Source: a virus
DNA: 54,541 nucleotides
Direction: 5' to 3' (one strand)
IMG/VR virus record: IMGVR_UViG_3300022602_000128
Location: 1-54,541 of that record
The translations under genes and the position numbers were made by a program. How positions within the stretch are numbered: the first letter of the stretch is position 1; every line of letters starts with the position of its first letter. Shown piece by piece: positions 38,601 through 44,747 of this stretch. The notes beneath the pieces are model-generated. The model saw only the letters and a list, made by a program, of their open reading frames with translations. It was not told where the DNA came from and ran no database searches.

Positions 38601-39174
38601 TGGTTACAGAATAGTTCAAAATATGTTGGGCAATGCGGCATCGACCAATACTGCACTATGGCCCACATATTACGGAATCAGCCCCAGCCATTCTACAACA
38701 TTGGCGGCAAACCTGCACATAACAGATACGTCAATGACTGTGGTCAATGCCAGCAATTTCACAGTTCCCAATAAAGAATTCTTGGAACCTGGTGTAGTTT
38801 TTGTCAACGGCGAAAAGATTACATTCTGGACTATAGCCCAAAGTGGTGGTAATTGGGTATTGGGTCAGATCCGTAGAGCAGTTGACGGCACTGGCGCTCC
38901 ATTAGTACACGTTGCGGGATCTCCAGTAATCGAGGCGGGTTCTTATGAATTGATTCCTGGCGGAAATGCAGTGCACACCACTACATGGTTGAATTTACCG
39001 CCCGGACCATCACAGTTGATTACAGACAACTTCAATGATCAGTTAGTGGCCAACGTGGGTGGAGTATTCATTAACATGGCTACTTATGGACAAATTCCTG
39101 GTGCAGTCACTGATGGATTGGGCATAGAAGCAAGCAATACTGTAGAAGCAGTATTCATCAAGAATTTAACATAA
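26653..39174 (+). CDS. 7: Giant baseplate wedge protein (gp7-like) with propeller and fibre-like modules
   Basis: A 4173-residue protein, four times T4 gp7 (1032 aa). The start has the wedge signature: VNFLPEAFRTPTNQKFLNATLDQLVTQP and DNYQPEPTTLRQNYQLEP, then FDFDKFVNFTQYYWLEDGPD (about 120-140). The first 1700 residues hold gp7-like regions (LARYEYSKFKNKIIEL near 975; PHTNPWEMLGFSQAPSWWNERYG near 1270). Residues about 2190-2740 contain repeated FGSS/FGSA...VGDPGNG/VGAPGDS units, an FG-GAP (integrin-type) beta-propeller. Further on are fibre-like beta modules: three related ~60-aa units near 3415, 3570 and 3700 and a GGGGTGA block. The C-terminus (NLHITDTSMTVVNASNF, about 4015) resembles tail-fibre ends. 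It sits after gp6, as in T4. The extra modules may reach the host surface. Confidence 0.85.
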   Translation: MAQIQTVNFLPEAFRTPTNQKFLNATLDQLVTQPDLRNINAYVGRKFAPTFKSTDNYQPEPTTLRQNYQLEPSVVVKNPTTSNIDFFSSYIDIINQIEYDGGLVNNQSRLFSSENYSYDGLFDFDKFVNFTQYYWLEDGPDTVNVFGAQIPTQQTFVVTRDPSTGSYLFSTNGSVENPILRLAYGGTYTFVVNQPGYPFWIQVDPGTSGLKTNQSNLTGRDVLGVTNNGTDVGTITFSVPQPNAQDYYVRMTLAGTVNLSTTLHYNQIQGQLLSSVIASSEHGIDGVTSYNQLNLQSLIFVNNDVDDVYWTVDGVTVPVANRRNAWKMILTPVIVNNVTVDYTINMSITAQAFNVAALERVFVLSGTTRSEYTYYLNNDYLTYNIYNLMPDITAPLTSLYYQDGVDSGYAGQIDLLVVTDNTLNVDIDIVGQKNYISPNGVTFTNGLLVTFDNSANPSTYAGNSYYVEGVGTAIQLLNVDTFQTPEAYAVNGISTPDYFTINRASMDLNPWTRSNRWFHIDIINATAKYNNTVPLLDQNLRAKRPIIEFEANLQLYNFGRVAKAPVDLLDFTITDARNSVELQPAGYAISGTTLTQGMRVIFANDFDPTVRNQIFVVNIVYIQSQGGNLVNLVPAEDYQVFANNNLIVLQGINKGIEYWFDGANWNQGQQKTAVNQTPMFDIIDIVNDGDYSIGDTSLYPSSSFTTTKNNLGTVVGGSPIFTYSVGTGVADPVLGFPLSYRTFNQIGDIQFTNNYDSDTFTYVSNEITQATTTQHINSSGALQQNTSLTTYNVRNAWTTNVEASKQFQIINGIYDGNTPYFQIDITANASVSVPYFKVYINSIQTTAYEVISNGTLTYVNVTASTLAAGDQVDILIYSDQVSALGYYEVPENLDYNSANANFSVMTLGQLRNHLTTMVGNSNQVVGQVPGDSNLRDIPIKAQGGSILQHASPVMYSELFLVDPDTNFLKGLNLARYEYSKFKNKIIELSTKTPNLDLTNIPALLDTLLTQINAVKNTSFAWYYSDMVPYGSNYLNTITYTVLNPALNDFEITNIFSDTTLSNLAVLVYKNNVQLVKDQDYTFDTTRSGVTITAPLSIGDIITINEYSSTDGNYIPETPTKLGLYPKFTPGIYLDTTYETPINVIQGHDGSITPAWGDYRDQLLLEFEKRIYNNIKVSYESSVFDIYEYVPGRFRTTDYTITEFTQLLTTSFLQWVGNNKVDYITNSYFDVSNPFTWNYNNFKDSIDGSPIPGYWRAIYKYFYDTDRPHTNPWEMLGFSQAPSWWNERYGAAPYTGGNLVLWGDLAKGYIWNGSDEAAYYDTRFARPDLLSIIPVDNTGALLPPSSFAVKSYNSTQASAPFRVGDQGPVETAWRRSSDYPFALQQTLALSAPGFYFGSLVDVSNYFKNTRLNQYVFADTLQRLTPSAININGTQVNGEIVRASGYPNWIAEYLRNQGIDPGTKLYGYLDNVSIQLAYKMAGFTDQSFVEVIAEQTSPTSTNNGVVIPNESYNIQLYKSTPTNTIVYSAVSIERTSTGYAVSGFDIDQPYFTIIPSIANNNSYPVTVLKATGIVYNDYQNYKVTVPYGFEFSNLQQVVDFLVSYQRYLLGSGVQFLDMDTDLGVQRDFNLSIQEFLTWAQQGWKANSVLVVSPILNKLTLVTASGVTDTILNQPNQSRILDINMNFIKYNQLSITRTNTVNGNTFTVTANNGQTLGLVKLDLVEYEHVMIFDNVDIFNDIIYVPELGNRQYRLKIVGKKTGSWTGALNPPGFVYNSPSVDSWQPGTDYAMGSLVKFKNVNYTALSDLVASSTFQANSWAQLTSSEIKTGLLPNFSYNAEKFNRFNDIDDPETLGDFNLYSDSTIGFHPRDYMTNFGIDEVTQAKFYQGFIRQKGSLNAITAFTAAGFNDITSNISLYEEWGMRVGEYGALSNNQFVELILTEGTFNGDPVTFTLLPNNGSSISGIIGVQPSQLYLTTPAYQPSIYLNRDASSNYENDIQTAGYVNINDVDTTIFDIGNYAQLSANLSSATSNFGIGQTIWCAKDTNSNWNVFRVTETNLSVTTVTYNIDNIGTVTLNGQHKFAYGDIIIIDGFDVRVNGFYQVYSIVDAYNINIVFYGQNLDQIKSANKITGLGPIYRLQSSRIQQSTDLNSITPPQGWLDNDKLWIDTDYVSGGWAVYNKSTPWSGNVSFFNPSMKLSTNNYVTSGGFGTVTAINSTGTFAAAGMPLYNNGQVAVFVSNIANGNVLTQVSNITALSNGVSKFGSSLDTAGNLLYVGDPGNGSSESGRVFVYTFDGNTSFAQTQVLMSPSTSNVGDTFGSAISVSSDKVWLYVGAPNAGNVYVYHANSTSYYTYANTISVGSSAYAQFGHSIKTSTYGHQTVVSAPYQSVNGVTAAGSVYVFDRSIESFVATGNVAFFTEYPINSNTLRVSVNGNVVTTGFTSNTSAITFTNAPVVGTVVTIDTNKIQLTEQLTAPTPSSGAAFGTTTWLAGNDADVYVASPGYSIPGYHSGIVYRFVNQGASYGTITGTNFAPNISVGDSIRINGFNVTFTGNTVANVATNINQANIAGVTAIAQPYGALTIVSNVATPYQKLVLGPGPGTALANLGLNVYANVQSFIHPATDDVNQFGSQVISSPDSTSLVISASGGSTQNITTFDNATTMFDYGSTSFVDSIEGSGMVYIYGLVNGSFTANTPDQYVLVQRLQNNSLSPNDQFGYSVAMNSNTMLVGAPGDSNNLTISTLSGAYVNLPNAGTYYTYNNFSGNVGWDIISQQQPQVDINSISRFYLYDTTTSTILTNLDYIDPAKGKILGAAAEDLDFITAYDPAVYNAVGGVDSTPNLANSLDFHWGADQVTKTWWNIDAVRYIDYEQGNLTYRANNWGSFFPGSQVQVCEWVASSMPPSAYDGLGTPLYPNNTAYVVESKINPVTNLVTSTYYYWVYGKTSLEVGSTHQNTVSTIQSIIENPQAQGIPYAAVLRDDTISLYGVNNLLSGNTTVLHADFDTLKNTNIIHSEYQLVQEGNSSSQIPTRIVNKMIDSLSGIDSVGNPVPATGLTPQSMIGLGVNPNQTLFVNRLTALENFVQYVNGVLIQYPIIEEFNITPLYESEPLPLPTTYDLEVASYADLTYVNTSGLQVGYTILVLADETENGLWSTYVWNGSIWHASIIQSYNTQMYWDKVDWYDSTYDPTVLPTYVVATTTAIAGLSLNSGDTVKVLNNGNNQFAIYRYNSDGTTDLVGIQNGTLQFSSELYSGNVAANEIRIIFKAIQNNIFVDTLLGNFNSLFFSLINYILTEQPAVDWVFKTSFISILHQLRKLAQYPSYIPDNQTYYEEYINEVKPYRTSIREYKIDYTGTDEYYGDTTDFDIPATYLANIKAYRSPNGTGVYDQYALSSLPQYNQWYNNHTYGISDVVVTNAGVGTVTTLTVSGPVVVNTGDIITQLSTGATGVVQASVSETSIINLVDVIGTFQTNVNANCYIYDGVSNLQVNAVSVSTLTEAGGYYLTPTVSVIGGGGTGANIQAVVDFTTGKIESFQVIEPGYGYTSTPTIQINGTGIGAAGYPKLSNYYFVDSLPTVTINANANVTVYAGNIITQANTGAAGTVYTSSTGNVITLIDVSGTFASNQYIFNDYANLNTTVTSTSSYTQFINQSYNTVRTFDTTLKFDRITYSSNVVAWTPSTTILANTIVSYNGQAYEAKSNVYSSAIITLNGNVSANIGNYITQSNSTANSQIISITNNNVITVSNITGTYTNRWGNIYVNGVNSNTQPIIINNLFDYTKYNQLNANSFTTAADRIFAYYQPTASMPGKDLSQLMTGITYPGVKVTGVGFNDSTSVITSNVIYAWANSNSLFSSNVSQLDFTTLGYTIGEPLVLIDSNTSSQYNLTIASITQSQIIASGITQTIPLGANVSLQYYNFNDPTYLDTAIQNTYKNTTFGSNVGDVIIDGGQYYDTYSSHAPEELVPGVTFDNLNMCVYTNMTINGASANIGYRIVQNMLGNAASTNTALWPTYYGISPSHSTTLAANLHITDTSMTVVNASNFTVPNKEFLEPGVVFVNGEKITFWTIAQSGGNWVLGQIRRAVDGTGAPLVHVAGSPVIEAGSYELIPGGNAVHTTTWLNLPPGPSQLITDNFNDQLVANVGGVFINMATYGQIPGAVTDGLGIEASNTVEAVFIKNLT

Positions 39175-39180
39175 TAAATA
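39173..39180 (+). promoter_or_regulatory. Late promoter box AATAAATA before the first fibre gene
   Basis: A NATAAATA box spanning the gp7 stop codon, 20 bases before the next ATG. Confidence 0.5.
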
Positions 39181-39199
39181 TATAAAAGCGAGAATTTAA

Positions 39200-40018
39200 A
39201 TGACAATTACAATAACGGCGTTACCTTTACAGTCTACTTTATTAAGCACTACCTATATTCCGGTAGAGACGGCCAACGTTACAGCCCACATCACAGCACC
39301 CACAATATTAAACTATGTCTCCACCAATCAATTGACAACGATTGGTGTAACAACCGGAACATTTGGTACTGTTATAGCAGGTGCTGTAGACTCGGTTGCA
39401 TTGGTATCTAGTGGTGATACATCTGTGGGCGGAAACGTGTATGTCACTGGTAATGTAGTGGGAGTAGTGTCCACTGGCTCTCAACCCTATATAACAAATT
39501 TATCAAATGTAGCGATAGGAAATTTAGCAGTAACTGGTATCACAAATCTCAGCGGAAACGTATACCCCACAGCCAACAGTAGTATTGGAATTGGTAGTTC
39601 ATCTAGTTGGTTTGGTGCAATTTATGGTACCGCAGTTCATGCATTATACGCTGACTTGGCAGAAAGATACACCAGCGATAGCCAATATCCCCCGGGAACT
39701 GTGGTAATTTTTGGAACAGACACTGAGGTTACAGCCAGTTATCAACCCAACGACACTAGGGTAGCGGGAGTTGTTTCAACTAACCCTGCATACACAATGA
39801 ATTCTGGAATAGACGGAGTAGACGTAGCGTTGACCGGGCGAGTACCCTGTCAAGTAGTGGGCGAAGTCAAACGTGGTGACTTAATGGTGACCAGTGCAAT
39901 TCCGGGTGTGGCTATGGCCAATAATACACCTGCTATCGGTACAGTAATTGGCAAGGCTTTGGGCAATTATAACAGTGCCACTGTGGGCTTAATCGAAGTT
40001 GTAGTGGGCAGAGTATAA
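39200..40018 (+). CDS. Fibre-tip-like structural protein
   Basis: A 272-residue protein. The first 150 residues are short repeated beta-strands (VTGNVVGVVSTG, GNLAVTGITNLSGNVYP) of the kind found in phage fibres. From about 150 on comes a compact domain starting HALYADLAERYTSDSQYPPGTVV and ending TVGLIEVVVGRV, which occurs as the C-terminal knob of many aquatic phage fibre proteins. It belongs to the fibre block with its own late box. T4 homologue not recognised. A receptor-contact role is inferred from architecture. Confidence 0.55.
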   Translation: MTITITALPLQSTLLSTTYIPVETANVTAHITAPTILNYVSTNQLTTIGVTTGTFGTVIAGAVDSVALVSSGDTSVGGNVYVTGNVVGVVSTGSQPYITNLSNVAIGNLAVTGITNLSGNVYPTANSSIGIGSSSSWFGAIYGTAVHALYADLAERYTSDSQYPPGTVVIFGTDTEVTASYQPNDTRVAGVVSTNPAYTMNSGIDGVDVALTGRVPCQVVGEVKRGDLMVTSAIPGVAMANNTPAIGTVIGKALGNYNSATVGLIEVVVGRV

Positions 40019-40021
40019 AGT

Positions 40022-40029
40022 AATAAATA
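40022..40029 (+). promoter_or_regulatory. Late promoter box AATAAATA
   Basis: A NATAAATA box 21 bases before the ATG at 40050. Confidence 0.5.
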
Positions 40030-40049
40030 TAAAGATAGAGTAAACAAAT

Positions 40050-40691
40050 ATGAACACACAAAGAAAACCAGACGAATTAAGCGGAATTTATGTCCGCGGG
40101 CATATCAAAATTTATGATCCAATATCTGGGCACATCTATCAGGATAAAAGCAATGCCATTCATTATGAGAATATCAGTACGGCATTGGCATACTGCTTGG
40201 GCAATAAAGAACAGAATTTTATATATGAAATGCATTTTGGAAACGGCGGATCATCAGTGGATCCCACTGGTGTTATTACCTATTTGCCCCCAAATACTAC
40301 AGGACAAAACAGTAACCTTTACAACGCCACGTATAGCAAAGTAGTAGACGATACTTCTGCAGCCAATACGAATCCCGCACAAAACTTTATCCAAATTCGT
40401 CACATTCCCGGACAAATTTACACAGATATTCTAGTAAGTTGTTTGCTAGACTACGGTGAACCTGCAGGGCAAAGCGCATTTGACAACAGTCAAACACTAA
40501 CAGACACATATACATTTGATGAATTGGGCTTATTTGGAAGAAGCACTGATGGTACTAGTGGGTTGACTTCTACCGGTCCTCTACTTACACACGTGGTATT
40601 TCACCCGGTACAAAAATCGCTGAACAGACTTATTCAAATTGACTATACAGTTCGTATTCAAACTTTAACAAACTTAACTAGCCAAGGATAA
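40050..40691 (+). CDS. Virion structural protein of unknown role
   Basis: A 213-residue protein in the baseplate-to-fibre interval. It starts with a flexible N-terminus and then SGIYVRGHIKIYDPISGHIYQDKSNAIHYENIS (about 11-43), followed by a beta-rich body with a DYGEP and TYTFDELGLFGR region; the end (FHPVQKSLNRLIQIDYTVRIQT) looks like a short assembly strand. Its place after the first fibre gene suggests a tail or collar protein. It is not clearly similar to T4 gp8-gp11, and no catalytic motif is visible. The fibre gene at 40695 follows after three bases. Confidence 0.6.
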   Translation: MNTQRKPDELSGIYVRGHIKIYDPISGHIYQDKSNAIHYENISTALAYCLGNKEQNFIYEMHFGNGGSSVDPTGVITYLPPNTTGQNSNLYNATYSKVVDDTSAANTNPAQNFIQIRHIPGQIYTDILVSCLLDYGEPAGQSAFDNSQTLTDTYTFDELGLFGRSTDGTSGLTSTGPLLTHVVFHPVQKSLNRLIQIDYTVRIQTLTNLTSQG

Positions 40692-40694
40692 TAG

Positions 40695-42092
40695 ATGTCA
40701 TACCTAATCAATTCCACCACAGGGCAGTTACTAATAAACATTATAGATGGCACTGCTGATGGTCCAGATATCAATCCGGGGCTAAACACCACTGACTTGG
40801 ATTTATTTGGTAAAAATTATCCCTTATTTGGTCAATATCAAAATGAAAACTTTATCAAGTTATTGCAAAACTTTGCAAACCCAAACCCGCCAACAAAACC
40901 CCTACAGGGTGAGTTGTGGTTCAATACCAATACAGGTTTTTTAAACGTTTACAACGGAACATCTTGGGTTTTGGTGAGTCCAGTTTTAGTAAGCAATGTG
41001 GCACCGGCCTCTACATCATTTGGTAGTATAAAGGGCACACAATGGTGGGATACAATCAACTATCAACTTAATTCTTGGAATGGCAGTTCATGGACTTTGG
41101 TGGGTCCGGGCTATAGCACAGTGACTGGAAAAAGTGGAGCAATATCAGAAACTGTACTGGATACAGTTGGCGGCTCACACATCATTATAAAATTTTACAG
41201 TGAAAATAATGTTATTGCAGTCAGTTCATACGATCCTACATTTACATTAAGCCCAGAAAACCCCATACCAGGGTTTAGTAGTATTGGTCCAGGTTTTACT
41301 GTGGCTACTGGCATCAGTAATGAAGTGTTATTTGTTGGCAGCGCCACTAACGCCAAGAGTTTGGGCAACGTAGCAGCCGCAAATTATGCTAGAACAGATA
41401 TTATCCCAGTATTCTCATCAAACATTGAAGTTGGTGGCGGAAATATTATCATTGATAGTGCACCCACTGGCACTTCTAGATATTACAATACTGTATTAGG
41501 CGGAAATATTAGCCTGCACTTAAATGTGGGCGGTGTTGATACCACTGCATTTAGAGTTAACGGTACCGACGGGTCAAGTCAGATTAATGGCAATTTGCTA
41601 TTAAATGGAAACTTGATTGCCTACGGAGTTACCAGCACTGGGATCACAGGTACCCAACGCCTAGTACTAAGCAACAATCCAACACTAACTGGTACACTAA
41701 CTGCTCAAACAGGCGTGTTTGGTAGTTTATCTACCACCGGCGCATTTTCAGTCAACACAAATATGTTTACTGTTACTCCGGCAACAGGCGATACTGTGAT
41801 TGCAGGAAATTTATCAGTTAACAAGCATATAACAATTGAGGGCGTTACCAGTGCAGGTGCAACTGGCACTGGTGATGTAGTGTTCAATGTGGGTCCAGCA
41901 TTGCAGGGCACACCAACTTCAACTACTCCGCCGCTTGGAGACATATCTACAAGTATCGCAACTACTGCATTTGTGAATACTGCGATTGCAACCAGCAGTC
42001 TTGGCTTGTGGCAAGGTAGCAGACAATTTGTGAGTTCATCATCCCCTTCATCCGGTCAAGGTAATGTCGGAGACTTTTGGTTCCAAATTTAA
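40695..42092 (+). CDS. Fibre protein A (paralogue of the protein at 44748-46292)
   Basis: A 465-residue protein with a conserved N-terminal domain: LLINIIDGTADGPD, LFGKNYPLFGQYQNENFIKLLQNFANPN-type block, then two W-rich mini-repeats, GELWFNTNTGFLNVYNGTSW and GTQWWDTINYQLNSWNGSSW (up to about 140). The middle is beta-repeat rich (NLLLNGNLIAYGVTSTG). The C-terminus has a fibre motif TTPPLGDISTSIATTAFVNTAIA seen in tail-fibre tips, and ends SSGQGNVGDFWFQI. The domain pattern matches the neighbouring 514-residue protein and implies an old duplication. The stop codon abuts the next ATG. It is probably attached to the baseplate, with the tip outward. Confidence 0.65.
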   Translation: MSYLINSTTGQLLINIIDGTADGPDINPGLNTTDLDLFGKNYPLFGQYQNENFIKLLQNFANPNPPTKPLQGELWFNTNTGFLNVYNGTSWVLVSPVLVSNVAPASTSFGSIKGTQWWDTINYQLNSWNGSSWTLVGPGYSTVTGKSGAISETVLDTVGGSHIIIKFYSENNVIAVSSYDPTFTLSPENPIPGFSSIGPGFTVATGISNEVLFVGSATNAKSLGNVAAANYARTDIIPVFSSNIEVGGGNIIIDSAPTGTSRYYNTVLGGNISLHLNVGGVDTTAFRVNGTDGSSQINGNLLLNGNLIAYGVTSTGITGTQRLVLSNNPTLTGTLTAQTGVFGSLSTTGAFSVNTNMFTVTPATGDTVIAGNLSVNKHITIEGVTSAGATGTGDVVFNVGPALQGTPTSTTPPLGDISTSIATTAFVNTAIATSSLGLWQGSRQFVSSSSPSSGQGNVGDFWFQI

Positions 42093-43388
42093 ATGACATT
42101 TTTAGCCAATGGATTTACCTTTATAAAGAGTAATGTCGGATACCAAGCACTTGCAAATCTATTTTATAAGACAGATAGTGCTACATGGACTCCTGTAAAA
42201 ACAGGCTGGATTAAAAACTCCAGCGGTAACTGGGAAACTATATTCCCCACACCCAGCGGCGTCCCGACATCAAACATTAGTTCACTAACGTTTAATCCAT
42301 ACCAACATCATTCAGATGCACCCCAACGTATTGGCATAACAAACACAGGTAATTATCCGTTAGTTATTAATAGTGTTATTGTCCTTGACAGTACAAGCAA
42401 TTATCACTCTACTACTATTAATAGCCAAAATACTCCAGTAACGATACCCATAAATGGAACATTCGTATCTAATATTAGTGTGTTGGGTCAAACAGTTGGT
42501 ACTGGATTTATTGGAAATGTTACATTCATTAATTATGTTGGCTATTTGGGTTATTCTAATGTGACTATTCCAGTAACAACCAATGTACTTGCAGATTTTA
42601 ATGGCCTGGCCGTAACCCCATCTACTACAACATTGCAGTATGACGTATTAGATACTCCGACAAAAGCAAACTTTACAATCACAAACACTGGTAACGGTGA
42701 TGACTTATTAATTAACAGTATTACTAGTCAGTACGGGTATGTAACAATATCCCATGTGCCCAGCAATGTGGGATACAATTTCTCAACAATGACCGGCAAC
42801 AGCGCATCATTTACCGTTACTGCGGCCAATTTAAATGTTGGAACTTATATTGACAATATAATTATATCCAGTAACTCATCCACTAGTCAAGCCACACAGA
42901 CCAGAGGTATAACAGTCAATGTTGTAAAACCTCAAGGTACACAAGCGTTCACCACTCCAGGCACTTATACCTGGCAAGTGCCCACATCATCTACACCGGG
43001 CTATCCAGTAACTGGAAATGTCCACAGGATCAGCATTGCTGGATGGGGTGGTGGTGGATCGGGCGGCGCCGCACTATCCAATGCCACAGCACTTCAAGGT
43101 GGCGGTGGAGGCGGTGGCGGGTCAGGCGCATTCCTTACAGACAATAACCTAACTGTGACTCCGGGAGAAACATTGACCATTGTTGTTGGCGACAGCGATC
43201 AAGCAACAACAATAACTGGTAGTTTTGGTACGGTAACAATACCCAGTGGCGGATCAGGCAGTGCAGCCTACGACGATGGCGTCGCACCCTATTATTCTGG
43301 TGGTGGCGATGGTGGCGGTTCTGACTCTGGTGGCGGTTCTGACTCTGGTGGCGGCGATGGTGGCGGTGGCGATGGTGGCGGTGATTAA
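42093..43388 (+). CDS. Glycine-rich fibre/adhesin, probably truncated by an inserted gene
   Basis: A 431-residue protein. Residues 1-55 are a fibre attachment-like segment. About 60-280 contain two immunoglobulin-like modules (ITNTGNYPLVINSVIV and FTITNTGNGDDLLINSIT; compare ASPM/SPD-2/Hydin beta-sandwiches). From about 285 comes a beta domain (AFTTPGTYTWQVP), then a long Gly run (GGGGSGGAALS, GGGGGGGGSGAFL) like the polyglycine adhesin tips of gp38. The C-terminus dissolves into short GGGSDSGGG/GGGDGGG repeats and stops at 43388. An expected end of the GALIISWGGG type is missing here but is found at 44352-44705, beyond the dioxygenase gene, suggesting that the gene has been split. Confidence 0.68.
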   Translation: MTFLANGFTFIKSNVGYQALANLFYKTDSATWTPVKTGWIKNSSGNWETIFPTPSGVPTSNISSLTFNPYQHHSDAPQRIGITNTGNYPLVINSVIVLDSTSNYHSTTINSQNTPVTIPINGTFVSNISVLGQTVGTGFIGNVTFINYVGYLGYSNVTIPVTTNVLADFNGLAVTPSTTTLQYDVLDTPTKANFTITNTGNGDDLLINSITSQYGYVTISHVPSNVGYNFSTMTGNSASFTVTAANLNVGTYIDNIIISSNSSTSQATQTRGITVNVVKPQGTQAFTTPGTYTWQVPTSSTPGYPVTGNVHRISIAGWGGGGSGGAALSNATALQGGGGGGGGSGAFLTDNNLTVTPGETLTIVVGDSDQATTITGSFGTVTIPSGGSGSAAYDDGVAPYYSGGGDGGGSDSGGGSDSGGGDGGGGDGGGD

Positions 43389-44349
43389 CACAAACATTAA
43401 CTCAATCAATGATTTTTTTCCGGATAATATTCTAATAAAACTTGATTTAGAATTGCAAAAATCGGGATGGAATTATGGCTGGAGATCAAACCCCACAATG
43501 GGCTACGGGCATTGGAATATTGATTTTGCTAACTGTATCATTGAAAACGGATTAGATGTTAGTGATAAACTCCCTGATGTACTTAAAGAAGCATGGGCTT
43601 ACACTCAAATAAAACATTTCCCCGATCACAGATTAATTCGTTGCTACGCCAATAGCCACACTTTTGGTGTAGAGGGATATCCGCATAGGGACTCACTTAG
43701 ACCCAACGACAAAACTGTAATAGTCTATATGAATAAACTGTGGCGTCGTGAGTGGGGCGGAGAAACTATGATATATGACGGTGACTCCATTGCTCATGCA
43801 GAATTGCCCAAACGAAACAAAGCCCTAGTCTTTACCGGCAATCAATTGCACGTGAGTCGTGGTGTGACTCGTATTTGTCCCGATCTTCGCATCAGTGTCA
43901 TGTTTAAAATAACTCCCAATTCTGCCACAGATGCTGATAGAGACAGAGTCCAAGTATTTTTAGAATCACTGGGCGCAGATAAAATAAATCACAGTAATAG
44001 AACATTGATAACACATCTACTTCGCACCTATGATATACTTAAAAACGCCGGGCAAAGTACTGATGTGTGTTTGGCGGGCGCAGTGCATTCAGTATTTGGC
44101 ACTAATATTTTTAAAACACAATTATTACCGCACCGCGATAGGAATATGGTTGTGGCAGTTGTGGGTGAAAAAGCCACGTATCTAGCAGAACAATTTTCTA
44201 AATTAGATAGGCCTGATGTTTTGGAACAAAATGCGGGCAATATTGTATACGATGACCTGTGTGTCATTGAATGTGCCAACCTAATAGATCAGAATTGTTT
44301 AGATAAATACCCAAAACTAAATGAGTTTTGGAAAAATAAAAGGAGATAA
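43372..44349 (+). CDS. 2OG-Fe(II) oxygenase fused to a helical HD-like domain, inserted in an adhesin gene
   Basis: A 325-residue protein from the ATG at 43372. Nearby in-frame ATGs (43357) and a GTG (43381) are alternatives; there is no clear ribosome site because the start lies in the Gly-repeat DNA, 17 bases before the adhesin stop. Residues 1-185 form a 2-oxoglutarate/Fe(II) dioxygenase: H105-R-D107 (HxD), H160 and R173, the usual double-stranded beta-helix metal and 2OG ligands. Residues 200-325 are helical with a HLLRTYDILKNAG...CLAGAVHSVFGT pattern, reminiscent of an HD-like hydrolase of unknown substrate. Such enzymes can hydroxylate proteins or glycans, so fibre modification is plausible (inference). 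Its own stop overlaps a strong AGGAG for the next gene. Confidence 0.78.
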   Translation: MVAVINTNINSINDFFPDNILIKLDLELQKSGWNYGWRSNPTMGYGHWNIDFANCIIENGLDVSDKLPDVLKEAWAYTQIKHFPDHRLIRCYANSHTFGVEGYPHRDSLRPNDKTVIVYMNKLWRREWGGETMIYDGDSIAHAELPKRNKALVFTGNQLHVSRGVTRICPDLRISVMFKITPNSATDADRDRVQVFLESLGADKINHSNRTLITHLLRTYDILKNAGQSTDVCLAGAVHSVFGTNIFKTQLLPHRDRNMVVAVVGEKATYLAEQFSKLDRPDVLEQNAGNIVYDDLCVIECANLIDQNCLDKYPKLNEFWKNKRR

Positions 44350-44351
44350 CT

Positions 44352-44705
44352 ATGGCAGGTGGTACAGGTGGTACAGGCGGCTCACCAAACGGAGTCGCAG
44401 GGTTGCCGGGAGCAGTAGAGCCTCAAGGCACAAACGTTCAGGCTATCGGCGGTCATGGCGGTGTTAATGAATTCAAAGTAATCGATGGTGGCACCACTTA
44501 CGGGCCCTATGGCACGGGCGGTGGGGGTGCATCTATTCTAAATTATCTAGAATGGTATACGATAACAACATACCCCAACGGAGCACAAACTGTAACCCCA
44601 GACTATGGTGTCACAGCATATCAACCCAGCGATGGTAATCCAGGGGCATTAATAATATCCTGGGGCGGCGGCAATTCGGGGCAGATCTATTCTACGAATT
44701 CCTAA
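44352..44705 (+). CDS. Small glycine-rich protein, likely the displaced end of the adhesin
   Basis: A 117-residue protein that begins MAGGTGGTGGSPNGVAG and ends in GNPGALIISWGGGNSGQIY, the characteristic last strand of phage glycine-rich fibre tips. A strong ribosome site (AAAAGGAGAT) precedes the ATG and overlaps the end of the oxygenase gene, so it is translated on its own. Its frame is the same as that of the adhesin at 42093. The straightforward reading is the former C-terminal tip of that adhesin, now a separate polypeptide. It may reassemble with the first part or act as a free tip. Confidence 0.65.
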   Translation: MAGGTGGTGGSPNGVAGLPGAVEPQGTNVQAIGGHGGVNEFKVIDGGTTYGPYGTGGGGASILNYLEWYTITTYPNGAQTVTPDYGVTAYQPSDGNPGALIISWGGGNSGQIYSTNS

Positions 44706-44715
44706 TCCAAATCCG

Positions 44716-44723
44716 CATAAATA
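44716..44723 (+). promoter_or_regulatory. Late promoter box CATAAATA
   Basis: A NATAAATA box 32 bases before the ATG at 44748, in the short gap after the glycine-rich protein. Confidence 0.5.
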
Positions 44724-44747
44724 AGTGATAAATGGGAATACAGGATA

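Noticed and set aside
34000-39174. Splitting the giant gp7-like ORF into several genes
   Set aside because: The reading frame is open for 12.5 kb with protein-like sequence throughout and no internal ribosome site plus start stood out.
43372-44349. Intein or self-splicing element in the adhesin
   Set aside because: The adhesin stops before the insert and the tip has its own strong ribosome site; no splicing motif is visible.
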